A DNA stretch of 57,172 nt from the NCBI GenBank assembly GCA_051002015.1, contig JBPCMS010000083.1, positions 1 to 57,172 of the forward strand, written 5' to 3'. The stretch comes from JACDBE01 sp051002015 (GTDB lineage Bacteria > Actinomycetota > Acidimicrobiia > Spongiisociales > UBA5794). Position numbers and translations under genes: made by a program. The notes beneath the pieces are model-generated. The model was not told the DNA's origin and made no database searches. It was given only the letters and a program-made list of their open reading frames with translations. Positions 1 through 8,713 of the stretch are shown one piece after another. Position 1 is the stretch's first letter, and every line of letters starts with the position of its first letter.

Positions 1-1098
1 CGGGGACTGGTTGCGTAGCGCGGGGATGGCCACCAGATCGGGGTCGCCCCCCATGAGCAGCGACCACAGGATGACGACACCGGCGAGAAGTAGCAGGATC
101 AGGCCGATGATCCCGGCGATGAACCCGCCCCGACCCGACGCCTCCTGGGCCGGTGCCACCGCCATGTGGCGGGCGGTCTCGTCGGGTACCGCCGTCGGTG
201 CGGGAGGGGCGACCGGCGGCGGAGCGGCGATAACCCTGGTGGCGCTCTCCGTCTGCCGGGTGGGGGCGGTGGTCGTGCCGCGGAGGAAGCGGAGCAGGTC
301 GTAGCGCATCTCGGCGGCGGTCTGGTACCGGGCGTTCGGATCCTTCTCCATCGCCCGGTCGACGATCGTCTCCAGCGCCCCCGGCACGTCGGGGTTGAAG
401 GTGGACATGGGCGGCGCCCACTCCGACACATGCTGGTAGGCGACCGCCACCGGGCTGTCTCCTTGGAACGGCGGACGCCCGCAGAGCAGCTCGTACAGCA
501 CCACCCCGAGCGAGTACACGTCGGAGCGGCCGTCGGCGGACAGACCCTGCGCCTGCTCGGGGCTGAAGTAGCTGGCGGTACCGATGACGGCTCCCGCCTT
601 GGTCAGCTCCTCGGAGTCGTCGAGGGCCCTGGCGATGCCGAAGTCGGTGACCTTCACGCTGCCACCCGGGGTCACCATGATGTTCCCCGGCTTGATGTCG
701 CGGTGGAAGACCCCATTGTCGTGGGCGACGGTCAGCGCCGCCGCCGCCTCGGCGGCGATCTCGGCGGCGCGTCGGGGCAGCAGCGCCCCCTCGGTGCGCC
801 GGATCTCGCGGAGGGTGCGGCCGTCGATCAGCTCCATCACCATGAAGTAGGTGCCGCCCTGCTGTCCCCAGTCATAGATGGCGACGATGTTGGGATGGTT
901 GAGGTTCGCCGCCGCCTGGGCCTCGCGGCGGAAACGCGCCACGAATGCCTCGTCACGGGCGAACTGCTCGTGGAGGACCTTGACGGCCACCTTGCGTCCC
1001 AGCAGCGTGTCCTCGGCCTCGAAGACGTCGCCCATCCCACCTCGGGCGAGATGACGGCTGATGCGATAGCGGCCCGAAAGCACTCGGGTTTCGGTCAC
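1..1098 (-). CDS. pknB: Ser/Thr protein kinase, PknB-like with PASTA domain (partial, C-terminus off left edge)
   Basis: Membrane Ser/Thr kinase that senses cell-wall fragments and phosphorylates division and wall proteins. The frame is open from a GTG to the left edge (366 codons). The N-terminal kinase domain shows a glycine loop (ARGGMGDV, about residues 18-25), the ATP lysine at residue 40 (VAVKVL), HRDIKPGN catalytic loop and a DFG motif (VTDFGIA). A proline/alanine-rich linker leads to one hydrophobic segment near residues 322-348 (GIIGLILLLLAGVVILW), then PDLVAIPALRNQ, which looks like the start of a first PASTA repeat. It is last in the fha-pstP-rodA-pbpA operon, where PstP is its expected counter-phosphatase. 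The GTG start has no Shine-Dalgarno sequence but a TACCAT box lies 8 nt upstream, so it may also have its own leaderless promoter. Family assignment is firm; the number of PASTA repeats is unseen. Confidence 0.93.
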   Translation of the reverse strand, partial: MTETRVLSGRYRISRHLARGGMGDVFEAEDTLLGRKVAVKVLHEQFARDEAFVARFRREAQAAANLNHPNIVAIYDWGQQGGTYFMVMELIDGRTLREIRRTEGALLPRRAAEIAAEAAAALTVAHDNGVFHRDIKPGNIMVTPGGSVKVTDFGIARALDDSEELTKAGAVIGTASYFSPEQAQGLSADGRSDVYSLGVVLYELLCGRPPFQGDSPVAVAYQHVSEWAPPMSTFNPDVPGALETIVDRAMEKDPNARYQTAAEMRYDLLRFLRGTTTAPTRQTESATRVIAAPPPVAPPAPTAVPDETARHMAVAPAQEASGRGGFIAGIIGLILLLLAGVVILWSLLMGGDPDLVAIPALRNQSP

Positions 1099-1106
1099 GG
1101 GGGATC

Positions 1107-1112
1107 ATGGTA
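1107..1112 (-). promoter_or_regulatory. Putative leaderless -10 box for pknB
   Basis: TACCAT on the minus strand ends 8 nt before the GTG start of the kinase, with no Shine-Dalgarno sequence between. This matches the TANNNT-to-start spacing seen at many other genes here. No convincing -35 is visible. Confidence 0.4.
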
Positions 1113-1158
1113 CCGGTAACCCATGTGAATCAGGCTTCTCGGAGACCCACACCACCCG

Positions 1159-1208
1159 TTTCTTAGGACCCGATCGCGTCTCTGGTGACGCGAAACCATC
1201 CTAAGAAA
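1159..1208. repeat. Nested inverted repeat between pbpA and pknB
   Basis: TTTCTTAGGA at 1159-1168 pairs perfectly with TCCTAAGAAA at 1199-1208, and inside it CGCGTC (1175-1180) pairs with GACGCG (1187-1192) around a six-base loop. The pbpA stop lies just outside the structure. There is no T-run after the stem in the minus direction, so a simple intrinsic terminator is unlikely. It could partially terminate or protect the mRNA between pbpA and pknB, or bind a protein as DNA. Confidence 0.55.
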
Positions 1209-1226
1209 AACGCGGTCGGGTTCTGC

Positions 1227-2693
1227 TCAGTTGGAGAAGAACTCGGCGAGGACCTGCTGGGCGATGGGGGCGGCGACGGTCCCCCCGGTGGCGTCCTGGC
1301 CGGTGGCGTCGCTGGACTCGACCAGGACGGCGATGGCGATCTGGGGCTCGTTCGGTTCGGCGTCGACGGTACCGAACCCGATGAACCACGAGTGGGGTGG
1401 ACGGTTCGGGACCTCGGCGGTCCCGGTCTTGCCACCGATCCGTACCCCGGGGACGGCGGCCCTGGTGCCGGTCCCCCCGGTGACCACCTGCTCCATCAAC
1501 TCGGCGAGGGTCTGGGCGGTGGCCGGGCTCATCGCCGTGTGCAGGATCCGGGGCTCGGTGACCTCGACCACCTCGCCGTCTGCGTTGAACACCTCGGCGA
1601 CGACGTACGGGGCCATCACCAGCCCTCCGTTGGCGACGGCGCCCGCCACCAGCGCCATCTGCAGCGGCGTCGCCCGCACGTCGCGCTCGCCGATTGATGT
1701 CTGGGCGAGGGCGGCGAGGTCGCCGTCGAACTCGTCGGCCGATGGGATGACCGAGCCGATGGACGGCATCTCCGAGTCCAGGTCGGCGTTGAACCCAAAC
1801 GCCTGGGCCTGCTCCACGACGGCCTCGACTCCCAGCTGCATCCCCATCTGGGCGAACGTGGTGTTGCAGGACAGGGTGAACGCCGTCGCCAGGCTCACCT
1901 CGTCGCCGTCGGTACACGGTCCCCCGCTGAAGTTCGAGATGGTGGCGGTGGAGCCGGGCAGATCGACGGCGACCGGGTCGGGGAACGTGGTCGCCGAGCC
2001 GGCCAGCCCGGTCTCCAGGGCGGCGGCGGTGACGATGGTCTTGAACGTCGAGCCGGGGTTGTAGGTGGTCTGCGCCGCCCGGTTGAGCAGCGGCTGCGCC
2101 CGGTTGTCCTCGAGGGCTTCGCCGGCGGCGGCGGCGTCGGTCCCGATCAGCCGGTTGGGGTCGAACGAGGGGTAGGACACCATCGCCAGGATCGCCCCGT
2201 TACGCGGGTCGACCGCCACCACCGCACCCCGCTGCGAGCCGAGAGCCTCCGCCGCCGTCGTCTGCAGGTCGTTGTCGATGGTGAGGCGCAGACCCATGGG
2301 ACGCAGGTCGCCGCCGAGCAGGGCGTTGATCACCCCGGAGATGGTCGAGTCGCGGTCGGACACCAGATCGGACGACCGGCTCGCCTCCAGCCCGGTGTTG
2401 CCGAATAGCACGGTGGAGTAGCCGACGACGTGGGCGTAGAGGTTGCTCTGCGGGTACGACCGGCGGAACACGGTGCGGTCGGCGGGGTCGGGGAGCGACT
2501 GGGCCACCACCACGCCGTCTGCGCTGATGATGGTGCCCCGCTCCCTCCCGATCCTCGCCGCCACCACCCTGGCATTGCGGGGGTCGTCGCGATAGCGGGT
2601 GCTGTCGATCACCTGGATCCAGGTGACCATGCCCACCAGGAGCGTCATCGCCAGGAACAGGGCAAGCGCCAGCCGTCTGATCGGCCCGTTCAC
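1227..2693 (-). CDS. pbpA: Class B penicillin-binding protein (PbpA/PBP2-like transpeptidase)
   Basis: Membrane-anchored D,D-transpeptidase that cross-links peptidoglycan together with the RodA/FtsW glycosyltransferase encoded just upstream. The 488-residue product has an N-terminal anchor (about residues 8-26), a dimerisation region, and all three penicillin-binding motifs: STFK (215-218, nucleophile Ser215), SCN (275-277) and KTG (422-424). The GTG at 2693 (VNGPIRRL) was chosen because it lies 22 nt after the rodA stop and places the membrane anchor at the N-terminus; a longer reading frame would run far into rodA. Its position matches pbpA of the mycobacterial pknB operon. Beta-lactams are the expected inhibitors by family knowledge. 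Confidence 0.95.
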   Translation of the reverse strand: MNGPIRRLALALFLAMTLLVGMVTWIQVIDSTRYRDDPRNARVVAARIGRERGTIISADGVVVAQSLPDPADRTVFRRSYPQSNLYAHVVGYSTVLFGNTGLEASRSSDLVSDRDSTISGVINALLGGDLRPMGLRLTIDNDLQTTAAEALGSQRGAVVAVDPRNGAILAMVSYPSFDPNRLIGTDAAAAGEALEDNRAQPLLNRAAQTTYNPGSTFKTIVTAAALETGLAGSATTFPDPVAVDLPGSTATISNFSGGPCTDGDEVSLATAFTLSCNTTFAQMGMQLGVEAVVEQAQAFGFNADLDSEMPSIGSVIPSADEFDGDLAALAQTSIGERDVRATPLQMALVAGAVANGGLVMAPYVVAEVFNADGEVVEVTEPRILHTAMSPATAQTLAELMEQVVTGGTGTRAAVPGVRIGGKTGTAEVPNRPPHSWFIGFGTVDAEPNEPQIAIAVLVESSDATGQDATGGTVAAPIAQQVLAEFFSN

Positions 2694-2715
2694 GGCTGTC
2701 CACCGTTTGGCGGGG

Positions 2716-4011
2716 TCATGTCCGCTCCCCGTGGGAGATCCGGGCGAGCAGCGCCACCATCGCCATGTTGGCGACGAGCGACGAGCCACCGTACGACATG
2801 AATGGCAGCGTGATCCCGGTGACCGGTAACAGCCGTACCACTCCGGCGATGATCAGCACCGCCTGCATCCCCAGCACCAGGGTGAGCCCGGCGGCGAGGA
2901 ACTTGCGGAAGACGTCCCGGGCGCGCAGGGCGATCCCGAAACCGGCGGCGACCAGCAGGGCGTAGCCGGCGATGACCGCCACCGAGCCGGCGAATCCCAT
3001 CTCCTCGCCGACGGCGGCGAACACGAAGTCGGTGGCAGCCGCCGGGATGAGATCAGGTCGGCCCATCCCGATCCCGGAGCCGGTGAGGCTGCCGCTGCCG
3101 AGGGCGAACAGGCTCTGGGCGATCTGGTACCCGGTGTCGGCGAAGTCATCGAACGGGCGCAGCCACGCCTCCACCCGGCGTTGCACGTGGTCGAAGAGCC
3201 GGTAGGCGAAGTACCCGGCCACCCCGACGAAGACACCGCCGGCGAACAGGTAGATCCCCTTGCCGGTGGCCAGGTACATCATTCCGATGAACAGCCCGAA
3301 CAGCAGCAGCGAGGCGCCCAGATCGCGTTGGTAGATCAGGACCAGGAAGGCGGCGGCGCCCGCCAGCAGCACCGGGAAGAGCTGGCGGGGGTCGGGCAGG
3401 GTGACCGGCCCCAGCTTGCGGTCGGTGGAGGCCATCACCAGGTAGCGGTCGGCCAGGTACGACGCCAGGAAGACGGTGAGCAGCACCTTGGCGATCTCGC
3501 CGGGCTGGAAGCTGAGGGTCCTGGCTCCGAGCGGCAGCTCGATCCTCACCCACAGCCTGGATCCGAACACCTCGGCGCCGTGGATGGGGAAACCATCGGG
3601 GAGCAGGGGGAGCAGCAGCAGCCCCACCGCGGTCAGCAGGAACACGTAGCGGTAGCGGCGGAGCATGGCCACGCCCTCGTTGCGCAGCAGGAACATCACG
3701 AACGAGGCCACCCCGCCCGCCACCAGCAGCGACCACCGCTGCAGGGCGGCCAACTCGGGATCGAGCCGGTAAACGGCGATGAACCCGATCGCCGCCAGGA
3801 ACGCCGCCAGTGGGAACAGGTAGGGGTTGGCGGAAGCCGCCCAGCGGCGCAAGGCGAGATGGATCCCGCCGAAGGCGAGCATGAACACCAGGAAGGTGAG
3901 GGCCACCTGGGCGTCGAGCCCGGACCCCTTGGCGAAGTTGGCCAGGGCGACCCCGAGCGCCGCCAGGACCGACGCCGCCAGGAGCAGCGACGCCTCGGCG
4001 TTGCGGGTCAC
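2716..4011 (-). CDS. rodA: RodA/FtsW-family SEDS peptidoglycan glycosyltransferase
   Basis: Polytopic SEDS protein that polymerises lipid II into glycan strands, paired with the class B PBP encoded next. The 431-residue product is almost entirely hydrophobic helices separated by short charged loops. It carries SEDS-type stretches such as FQPGEIAKVLL and, near the C-terminus, LPVTGITLPFMSYGGSS, the conserved end-loop signature. The GTG start (VTRNAEASLLL) overlaps the pstP stop as GTGA, which indicates translational coupling. Context (pstP upstream, pbpA downstream, pknB at the end) favours the RodA of the actinobacterial pknB operon over the division-specific FtsW of the dcw cluster, though sequence alone cannot exclude FtsW. 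Confidence 0.93.
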   Translation of the reverse strand: MTRNAEASLLLAASVLAALGVALANFAKGSGLDAQVALTFLVFMLAFGGIHLALRRWAASANPYLFPLAAFLAAIGFIAVYRLDPELAALQRWSLLVAGGVASFVMFLLRNEGVAMLRRYRYVFLLTAVGLLLLPLLPDGFPIHGAEVFGSRLWVRIELPLGARTLSFQPGEIAKVLLTVFLASYLADRYLVMASTDRKLGPVTLPDPRQLFPVLLAGAAAFLVLIYQRDLGASLLLFGLFIGMMYLATGKGIYLFAGGVFVGVAGYFAYRLFDHVQRRVEAWLRPFDDFADTGYQIAQSLFALGSGSLTGSGIGMGRPDLIPAAATDFVFAAVGEEMGFAGSVAVIAGYALLVAAGFGIALRARDVFRKFLAAGLTLVLGMQAVLIIAGVVRLLPVTGITLPFMSYGGSSLVANMAMVALLARISHGERT

Positions 4012-4724
4012 GGTGCGATGTCCACCACGGCCACGGTGGTGTTGTCGTGCCCACCGGCGGCGTTGGCGGCGTCGATCAGCAGCCAGGCCGCATCGGCCGG
4101 GGTCTCGGCGTGCACCATCACGGTGCGGATGGCCTCGTCGTCGATCATCGAGGTGAGGCCGTCGCTGCACAGCAGCACCCGGTTCCCGTCGCCGAGCCGC
4201 TCCTCGATCAGCTGGATGGTAATGTCTGGCATGCCCAGCGACTGGGTGATCAGATGACGGCGGGGATGGATCCGGGCCTCGTCCTCGGAGAGAAGCCCGG
4301 CGACGACCAGCTCCTCGACAACGGTGTCATCACTGGTGAGCCGGCGCAGCTCCCCGGCGCGGACGAGGTACGCCCGGGAATCGCCCACGTGGCCGATGTG
4401 CAGCAGACCGTCTGCGTCGAAGATCGCCAGGGTGAGCGTCGTCCCCATCCCGGTGTACGCCGGCTCGGCCCCGGCCGCCTCGACCACGGCCCGGTTGGCC
4501 CGCTGCACCCGCTCCAGGGCGTCGTCGTCGTTCGCCTCGTCGCCGGTCGAGGCGGCGATGGCGAGACGGCTCGCCACCTCACCGGCGGCGGCGCCACCCA
4601 TGCCGTCGGCAACGGCGATCACCACCGGACCGTCGGCGGCGTCATCCGCCTCCGGGAAGAAGGCATCCTCGTTCTCCGAGCGCACCATCCCGACGTGGCT
4701 GTCGATGACCCAGGTGTACCTCAT
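4008..4724 (-). CDS. pstP: PP2C-family Ser/Thr phosphatase (PstP-like)
   Basis: Metal-dependent phosphatase expected to reverse phosphorylation by the PASTA kinase of the same operon. The 238-residue soluble catalytic domain shows the PP2C metal and core motifs in order: SENEDAFF, VADGMGGAAAGEVAS, HVGDSRAYL, ITQSLG, LLCSDGLT and GGHDNTTVAVV. Unlike mycobacterial PstP (over 500 residues with a transmembrane and extracellular part), it ends right after the catalytic domain, so it is probably cytoplasmic. ATG start overlaps the fhaB stop (ATGA) and its stop overlaps the rodA GTG (GTGA), so the genes are translationally coupled. Confidence 0.95.
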   Translation of the reverse strand: MRYTWVIDSHVGMVRSENEDAFFPEADDAADGPVVIAVADGMGGAAAGEVASRLAIAASTGDEANDDDALERVQRANRAVVEAAGAEPAYTGMGTTLTLAIFDADGLLHIGHVGDSRAYLVRAGELRRLTSDDTVVEELVVAGLLSEDEARIHPRRHLITQSLGMPDITIQLIEERLGDGNRVLLCSDGLTSMIDDEAIRTVMVHAETPADAAWLLIDAANAAGGHDNTTVAVVDIAP

Positions 4725-5134
4725 CTGACCTCGAGGATGGTATTGCCGATCTGGATGGAATCCCCCTTGCCGAGACGGGTGGGAACGGTAACCCTTCTGC
4801 CGTTGAGGTAGGTCCCGTTGGTGCTGCCCAGGTCGGAGAGGACGGCGGCGTCGTTCTGCACCGCGATCCTCAGGTGAAACTCGGAGGCGTACGGGTCGTC
4901 GATCACCACGTCTGCGTCGCCGCTGCGTCCGATGGTTATCCCCGAACCGAGTGGGAAGCGCAGCCCGCTCAGCGTCGCCGACCGCACCGCCACCAGCTCG
5001 GTGAGGTTGCGGCTGGGCCGGGACGAGGGGGCGGGCCCGATGTGGGCGCCGATGGACCGTCCGATCTGCCAGAGGAACAGGTAGACGAAGGCGAGGAAGA
5101 TCAGCTTGAGCAGGTTGAGGATGAGGGCGGGCAT
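4721..5134 (-). CDS. fhaB: FHA-domain membrane protein (FhaB/FipA-like)
   Basis: Phosphothreonine-binding adaptor, 137 residues. An N-terminal hydrophobic helix (LILNLLKLIFLAFVYLFLW) anchors it, followed by a linker and a C-terminal FHA domain with the diagnostic ITIGRSGDADVVIDD, SEFHLRI and DLGSTNGTYLNGRRV motifs. In mycobacteria the equivalent protein links kinase signalling to septal and polar wall assembly. The ATG at 5134 puts the helix at the N-terminus. Its stop overlaps the pstP ATG by four bases, and it begins 5 nt after the fhaA stop. Confidence 0.92.
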   Translation of the reverse strand: MPALILNLLKLIFLAFVYLFLWQIGRSIGAHIGPAPSSRPSRNLTELVAVRSATLSGLRFPLGSGITIGRSGDADVVIDDPYASEFHLRIAVQNDAAVLSDLGSTNGTYLNGRRVTVPTRLGKGDSIQIGNTILEVR

Positions 5135-5139
5135 GGTGT

Positions 5140-5802
5140 TCAGGCCATCCGCAACGAGAAGCCGGCGCTGCCGAACACGATGTGGTCCCCTGCCTTCACC
5201 TCGTGGGGTTGGCGTCCCACCCTGACCCCGTTGACCAGGGTCCCATTGGCGGAGCCGGCGTCGGCGACCCAGATCTGACCGGCGCGGCGGATGATCCTGG
5301 CATGCCGCCGCGAGGTTTCCGGGTCGCTGATCACCACGTCGCTGTCGGTGCCCCGCCCCACCGTGATGCGGTTGTCCCCCAGCTCGTGGAACTCCGAGCC
5401 ACGGACCGCGATCAGCCATCCCCACGGGGTGAGCCGCCCCGGCGCCGAGGTCGTTTCGCATTGGGGTACCCCCGCAGCCACCCCGGCGTCGGTGACCACG
5501 GTCACGGAGGGAGGCCCCCCGGTACGCCAACCCCGTTCGGCGGCGGTGTGGACAAGGGCGTGGGTGAGCTCGGCCTCCAAGGCGTCGATGTCGATGGCGA
5601 CGGCCAGGTCGTCGGGGTGCATCCGCAGCGTGAAGTCGTTGGGGATCTCCAGCCCCAGCTCGCCCTCGAACACCGACAGGTCGGCCTGCCGTACCACACG
5701 GCCGGCCAGGTCCACCGGGTGGATGCCCCCGCGGAAGATGGCGGCCGAAAGTCCGTCTACGAGCTGTTCGAGCCGGGTCTCGAGCTTGCGTGCAAGTCCC
5801 AC
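5140..5802 (-). CDS. fhaA: DUF3662/FHA-domain protein FhaA
   Basis: First gene of the wall-signalling operon; 220 residues. The N-terminal about 115 residues (ARKLETRLEQLVDGL to the ELTHALVHTAAERGW region) match the DUF3662/FhaA-N domain. The C-terminal FHA domain has ITVGRGTDSDVVISD, SRRHARI and DAGSANGTLVNGVRV. By family knowledge FhaA binds phosphorylated MviN and restrains wall synthesis. GTG at 5802 was chosen because a tRNA gene occupies the DNA further upstream on the other strand, the DUF3662 domain begins immediately, and a TACAAT box lies 8 nt upstream as for a leaderless start. Confidence 0.92.
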   Translation of the reverse strand: MGLARKLETRLEQLVDGLSAAIFRGGIHPVDLAGRVVRQADLSVFEGELGLEIPNDFTLRMHPDDLAVAIDIDALEAELTHALVHTAAERGWRTGGPPSVTVVTDAGVAAGVPQCETTSAPGRLTPWGWLIAVRGSEFHELGDNRITVGRGTDSDVVISDPETSRRHARIIRRAGQIWVADAGSANGTLVNGVRVGRQPHEVKAGDHIVFGSAGFSLRMA

Positions 5803-5810
5803 GACCCGGG

Positions 5811-5816
5811 ATTGTA
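5811..5816 (-). promoter_or_regulatory. Putative leaderless promoter of the fhaA-pknB operon
   Basis: TACAAT on the minus strand ends 8 nt before the GTG of fhaA; no Shine-Dalgarno sequence intervenes. It is the best -10 match among the leaderless-type sites here and would drive the whole six-gene operon. A weak TTCCCG lies 15 nt upstream. Confidence 0.5.
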
Positions 5817-5888
5817 CGGCCGGTGGCCGATCGGGAACCCCCCAGGAGGGTGGGGACACCGCTCGTGGTACCATCCCGGGCCATTCCG

Positions 5889-5972
<84 letters not shown>

Positions 5973-5983
5973 CAGAGAACGAC

Positions 5984-6970
5984 ATGACCACCTCTTCCCT
6001 GGCGCTGGTCCGTAGACAGCGTCGCCGTCGTCGCCTCGCCATCTTCCTCAGCATCGCTGTGGTCCTCGGCGCCATCGCGCTCGGGGTGAGCTACCGCAGC
6101 GAGCGGCGCCAGACGGCCGAGTACCTGGCCTTGGCCGACGAGGTGGCCCGCGGCGAGGCGGCGATCGCCGAGTCGCTCCAGGGGATGTTCGCCGGGTTGA
6201 GGGATCTCGACCGCTCAAACATCCTGGAGCTGGTCGAGCGGATGCGGGTCGATTCCGAGGAGCTCCACATCCGGATCGTAACCGCCGATGTCACCAGGGC
6301 CGCCGCCCCGCTGCACGGCTTCCTGGGGACCGCCACCGCCACGTGGAGGGACGGTCTCGCCGCCCTCGACCACACCGTCCTCGAGGCCATCGACGCCGAG
6401 GGAAGCATCGACACCACCGAGTTGATCCGGGATGCCGCTGTCTCCCTTGCGGTCGGCGACGCCGCCTACGCCCAGTTCCTCGGCGCCGTCCCCGCCCTCG
6501 ACGAGGACTTCGATCCGCCCGCCTTCCCAGAGGTGGCGTTCGTCACCGGGGTACCCACCGACATCCAGCTGCTGATCGATCGTCTCGTGGTCGCCCCCGA
6601 CCTCGACGAGCGGCGCGATGTCGCCGTCACCGCCAACACCCGGCCCGAGCCGACCGGCACCGTGGGGAGTGCGCTGGTGATGCCCTTCTCCGACCTGCTC
6701 GACGTCACCGCGGTGGTGACCAACCAGGGCAACGTCGCCGCCGATGAGGTCATGGTCGAGCTGACCCTGGAGGGCGAGACGGTCGACCCCTTCACCGAGC
6801 AACGTATCATCCCGTCGCTGGCACCAGGTGGGGCAGAGACCATCGAGGTGCTGGGCATTCCCCTGGAACCGGAGACGCTCTACACCTTGACCATCACGGC
6901 ATCGATCCGCAACGACGACTCGACCGACGACAACGTCTGGGAGGTCGTCTTCGCCACCAACGCCGCATGA
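5984..6970 (+). CDS. Membrane-anchored protein with C-terminal CARDB-like domain, unknown function
   Basis: 328 residues, not recognised by name. A basic N-terminus (RRQRRRRRLA) precedes one transmembrane helix (IFLSIAVVLGAIALGVSY, about residues 18-35), so most of the protein should lie outside the membrane. The middle (about 40-190) is helical and acidic. The C-terminal about 90 residues, with DVTAVVTNQGNVAADEVMVE and a final LTITASIRNDD, resemble CARDB/bacterial Ig-like beta domains. Its stop overlaps the start of the DUF4446 gene (ATGA), so the two are co-translated. Confidence 0.75.
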   Translation: MTTSSLALVRRQRRRRRLAIFLSIAVVLGAIALGVSYRSERRQTAEYLALADEVARGEAAIAESLQGMFAGLRDLDRSNILELVERMRVDSEELHIRIVTADVTRAAAPLHGFLGTATATWRDGLAALDHTVLEAIDAEGSIDTTELIRDAAVSLAVGDAAYAQFLGAVPALDEDFDPPAFPEVAFVTGVPTDIQLLIDRLVVAPDLDERRDVAVTANTRPEPTGTVGSALVMPFSDLLDVTAVVTNQGNVAADEVMVELTLEGETVDPFTEQRIIPSLAPGGAETIEVLGIPLEPETLYTLTITASIRNDDSTDDNVWEVVFATNAA

Positions 6971-7413
6971 CCGAAGCAGCCCTGGCGGTCGCCGTCATCG
7001 CCCTCCTCGCCGCCGCCGGTTTGGCCGCCCAGGTTCGGTCGCTGACCCGCCGGATGGCGGCGGTGCCCAAGGACGGCGACGTGGTGGCGCTGCTCGGCGA
7101 GATCGACACCGACCTGGAGACGGTCGAGCAGACCGTGGCCGGGCTAGTCCCCAGGGTGACCGTGGTGGAGAACGAGATCCCGCACAGCCTGTCGTGCGTC
7201 GGTGTGGTCACCTACGACGCCTTCAGCAACATCGCCGGCCAGATGTCCCGGTCGATCGCCTTGGTCGACCAGATGGGCAACGGGCTTGTGATATCGGTTC
7301 TGGTGGGACGGGTCGAGACCCTGTTCTTCGCCAAGCAGGTGGTGCGCAGCCAGGGTATCGAGGAGCTGTCACCCGAGGAGCAGCAAGCGGTCGAGAAGGC
7401 GATGGCCAGGTGA
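6967..7413 (+). CDS. DUF4446 family protein
   Basis: 148 residues with one N-terminal membrane helix (ALAVAVIALLAAAGLAAQV), a short coiled region (DTDLETVEQTVAGLVPRV) and a C-terminal domain with YDAFSNIAGQMSRSIALVD followed by NGLVISVLVGRVE, typical of DUF4446. Function is unknown in the family. The ATG overlaps the previous stop by four bases. A 40-nt gap separates it from serS on the same strand. Confidence 0.82.
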   Translation: MTEAALAVAVIALLAAAGLAAQVRSLTRRMAAVPKDGDVVALLGEIDTDLETVEQTVAGLVPRVTVVENEIPHSLSCVGVVTYDAFSNIAGQMSRSIALVDQMGNGLVISVLVGRVETLFFAKQVVRSQGIEELSPEEQQAVEKAMAR

Positions 7414-7453
7414 TGATCGTCGCCGGACCGACCCCGGGAGGCCAGGGCAGACC

Positions 7454-8707
7454 GTGATCGACATCGCCGTGCTTCGCACCAACCCGGACCTGCTGGCCGA
7501 CTCGCTGCGGCGGCGCGGGCTGAACGTCGATCTCGACGAGCTGGTCGAGCTCGACCGCGCCCGGCGCCTGCACCGGTCGACCGCCGAGGGGTTGCGCGCC
7601 GAGCAGAGGGATCTCGGCAAGACCATCGCCACCGCCGCAGGCGACGAGCGCCACGCCGCCCTGGCCAGGGCCGCCGAGCTCGCCCAGGCTTACGAGACGG
7701 CGCGAGCCGAGGCCGATGCCCTCGATGCCCGCTTCGACGGGGAGTGGGTGCGACTCCCCAATCTGGTCGACCCCAGGGCAGCCGACGGGCTCACCGAGGA
7801 GGACGCCCTCGAGATCCGCCGCTGGGGTGAGCCCCGCTCCGGCGACGGCTACCGCGATCACGTCGAGCTGGGGGAGGCGCTGGGTATCCTCGACATCGAA
7901 CGGGCCGCCAAGGTGTCGGGGAGCCGGTTCGGCTACCTGCTCGGCCCGCTGGTGCTGCTCGAGTTCGCCCTGGTGCGCTGGGCCCTCGACCGGCTCCAGC
8001 CCCACGGGTTCATCCCCGTTGTTCCCCCGGTCCTGGTGCGCGAGCAGGCCCTGTACGGGACCGGGTTCTTCCCCGGCGACCGCGACCAGGTGTATGCCAC
8101 CGCCGCCGACGACCTGTTCCTGGTGGGGACCTCGGAGGTCTCGCTGGCGGCGATGCACGGCGACGAGATCCTCGACGGTGAGGCGCTGCCGTTGCGCTAC
8201 GCCGGCTTCTCGACCTGCTTTCGGCGCGAGTCGGGCACCTACGGAAGGGACACCAGCGGCATCTTCCGCGTCCACCAATTCGACAAGGTCGAGATGTTCA
8301 GCTTCTGCCACCCCGACCACTCGGTCGAGGAGCACGACTTCCTGCTCGCCCGTCAGGAAGAGCTGGTCCAGGCGCTCGGGATCCCGTACCGGGTGGTCAA
8401 CATCGCTGCGGGTGACCTGGGCGGTCCCGCCGCCATGAAATACGACATCGAGGCCTGGTTCCCCGGACAGGCGCGCTACCGGGAGATCACCTCGACCTCC
8501 AACACCACCGACTTCCAGGCGAGGAGGCTCAAGATCCGGTACCGCGACGACGGCGGGAACAAGCTGGTGCACACCCTCAACGGGACCGCGGTGGCGGTTG
8601 CCCGCTGGCTCATCGCCATCATCGAGAACTACCAGCAACCCGACGGCACCATCGCCGTGCCCGAAGCCCTTGAGCCGTACGCCGGCTTCGCCGGCATCGG
8701 CGGTTGA
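7454..8707 (+). CDS. serS: Seryl-tRNA synthetase
   Basis: Class II synthetase charging tRNA-Ser; 417 residues, the usual bacterial length. The N-terminal about 100 residues form the charged, helical tRNA-binding arm (DELVELDRARRLHRSTAEGL onward). Class II motif 2 is FRRESGTYGRDTSGIF followed by RVHQFDKVEMF, and motif 3 is NGTAVAVARWLIAIIENYQ. The ASTSNTTDFQ-type serine pocket appears as ITSTSNTTDFQARR. The GTG start (VIDIAVLRTNPDLL) aligns with the conserved SerRS N-terminus. Confidence 0.97.
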   Translation: MIDIAVLRTNPDLLADSLRRRGLNVDLDELVELDRARRLHRSTAEGLRAEQRDLGKTIATAAGDERHAALARAAELAQAYETARAEADALDARFDGEWVRLPNLVDPRAADGLTEEDALEIRRWGEPRSGDGYRDHVELGEALGILDIERAAKVSGSRFGYLLGPLVLLEFALVRWALDRLQPHGFIPVVPPVLVREQALYGTGFFPGDRDQVYATAADDLFLVGTSEVSLAAMHGDEILDGEALPLRYAGFSTCFRRESGTYGRDTSGIFRVHQFDKVEMFSFCHPDHSVEEHDFLLARQEELVQALGIPYRVVNIAAGDLGGPAAMKYDIEAWFPGQARYREITSTSNTTDFQARRLKIRYRDDGGNKLVHTLNGTAVAVARWLIAIIENYQQPDGTIAVPEALEPYAGFAGIGG

Positions 8708-8713
8708 GGCGCC

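Noticed and set aside
166..1119. Long plus-strand frame of 317 codons over the kinase gene
   Set aside because: It is antisense to the PknB-like kinase, whose motifs are all on the minus strand, and its product is Gly/Arg/His-rich like other shadow frames in high-GC DNA.
3181..4257. 358-codon plus-strand frame over rodA and pstP
   Set aside because: It is a Gln/Glu/Gly-rich shadow of membrane-protein codons; rodA and pstP signatures are unambiguous on the other strand.
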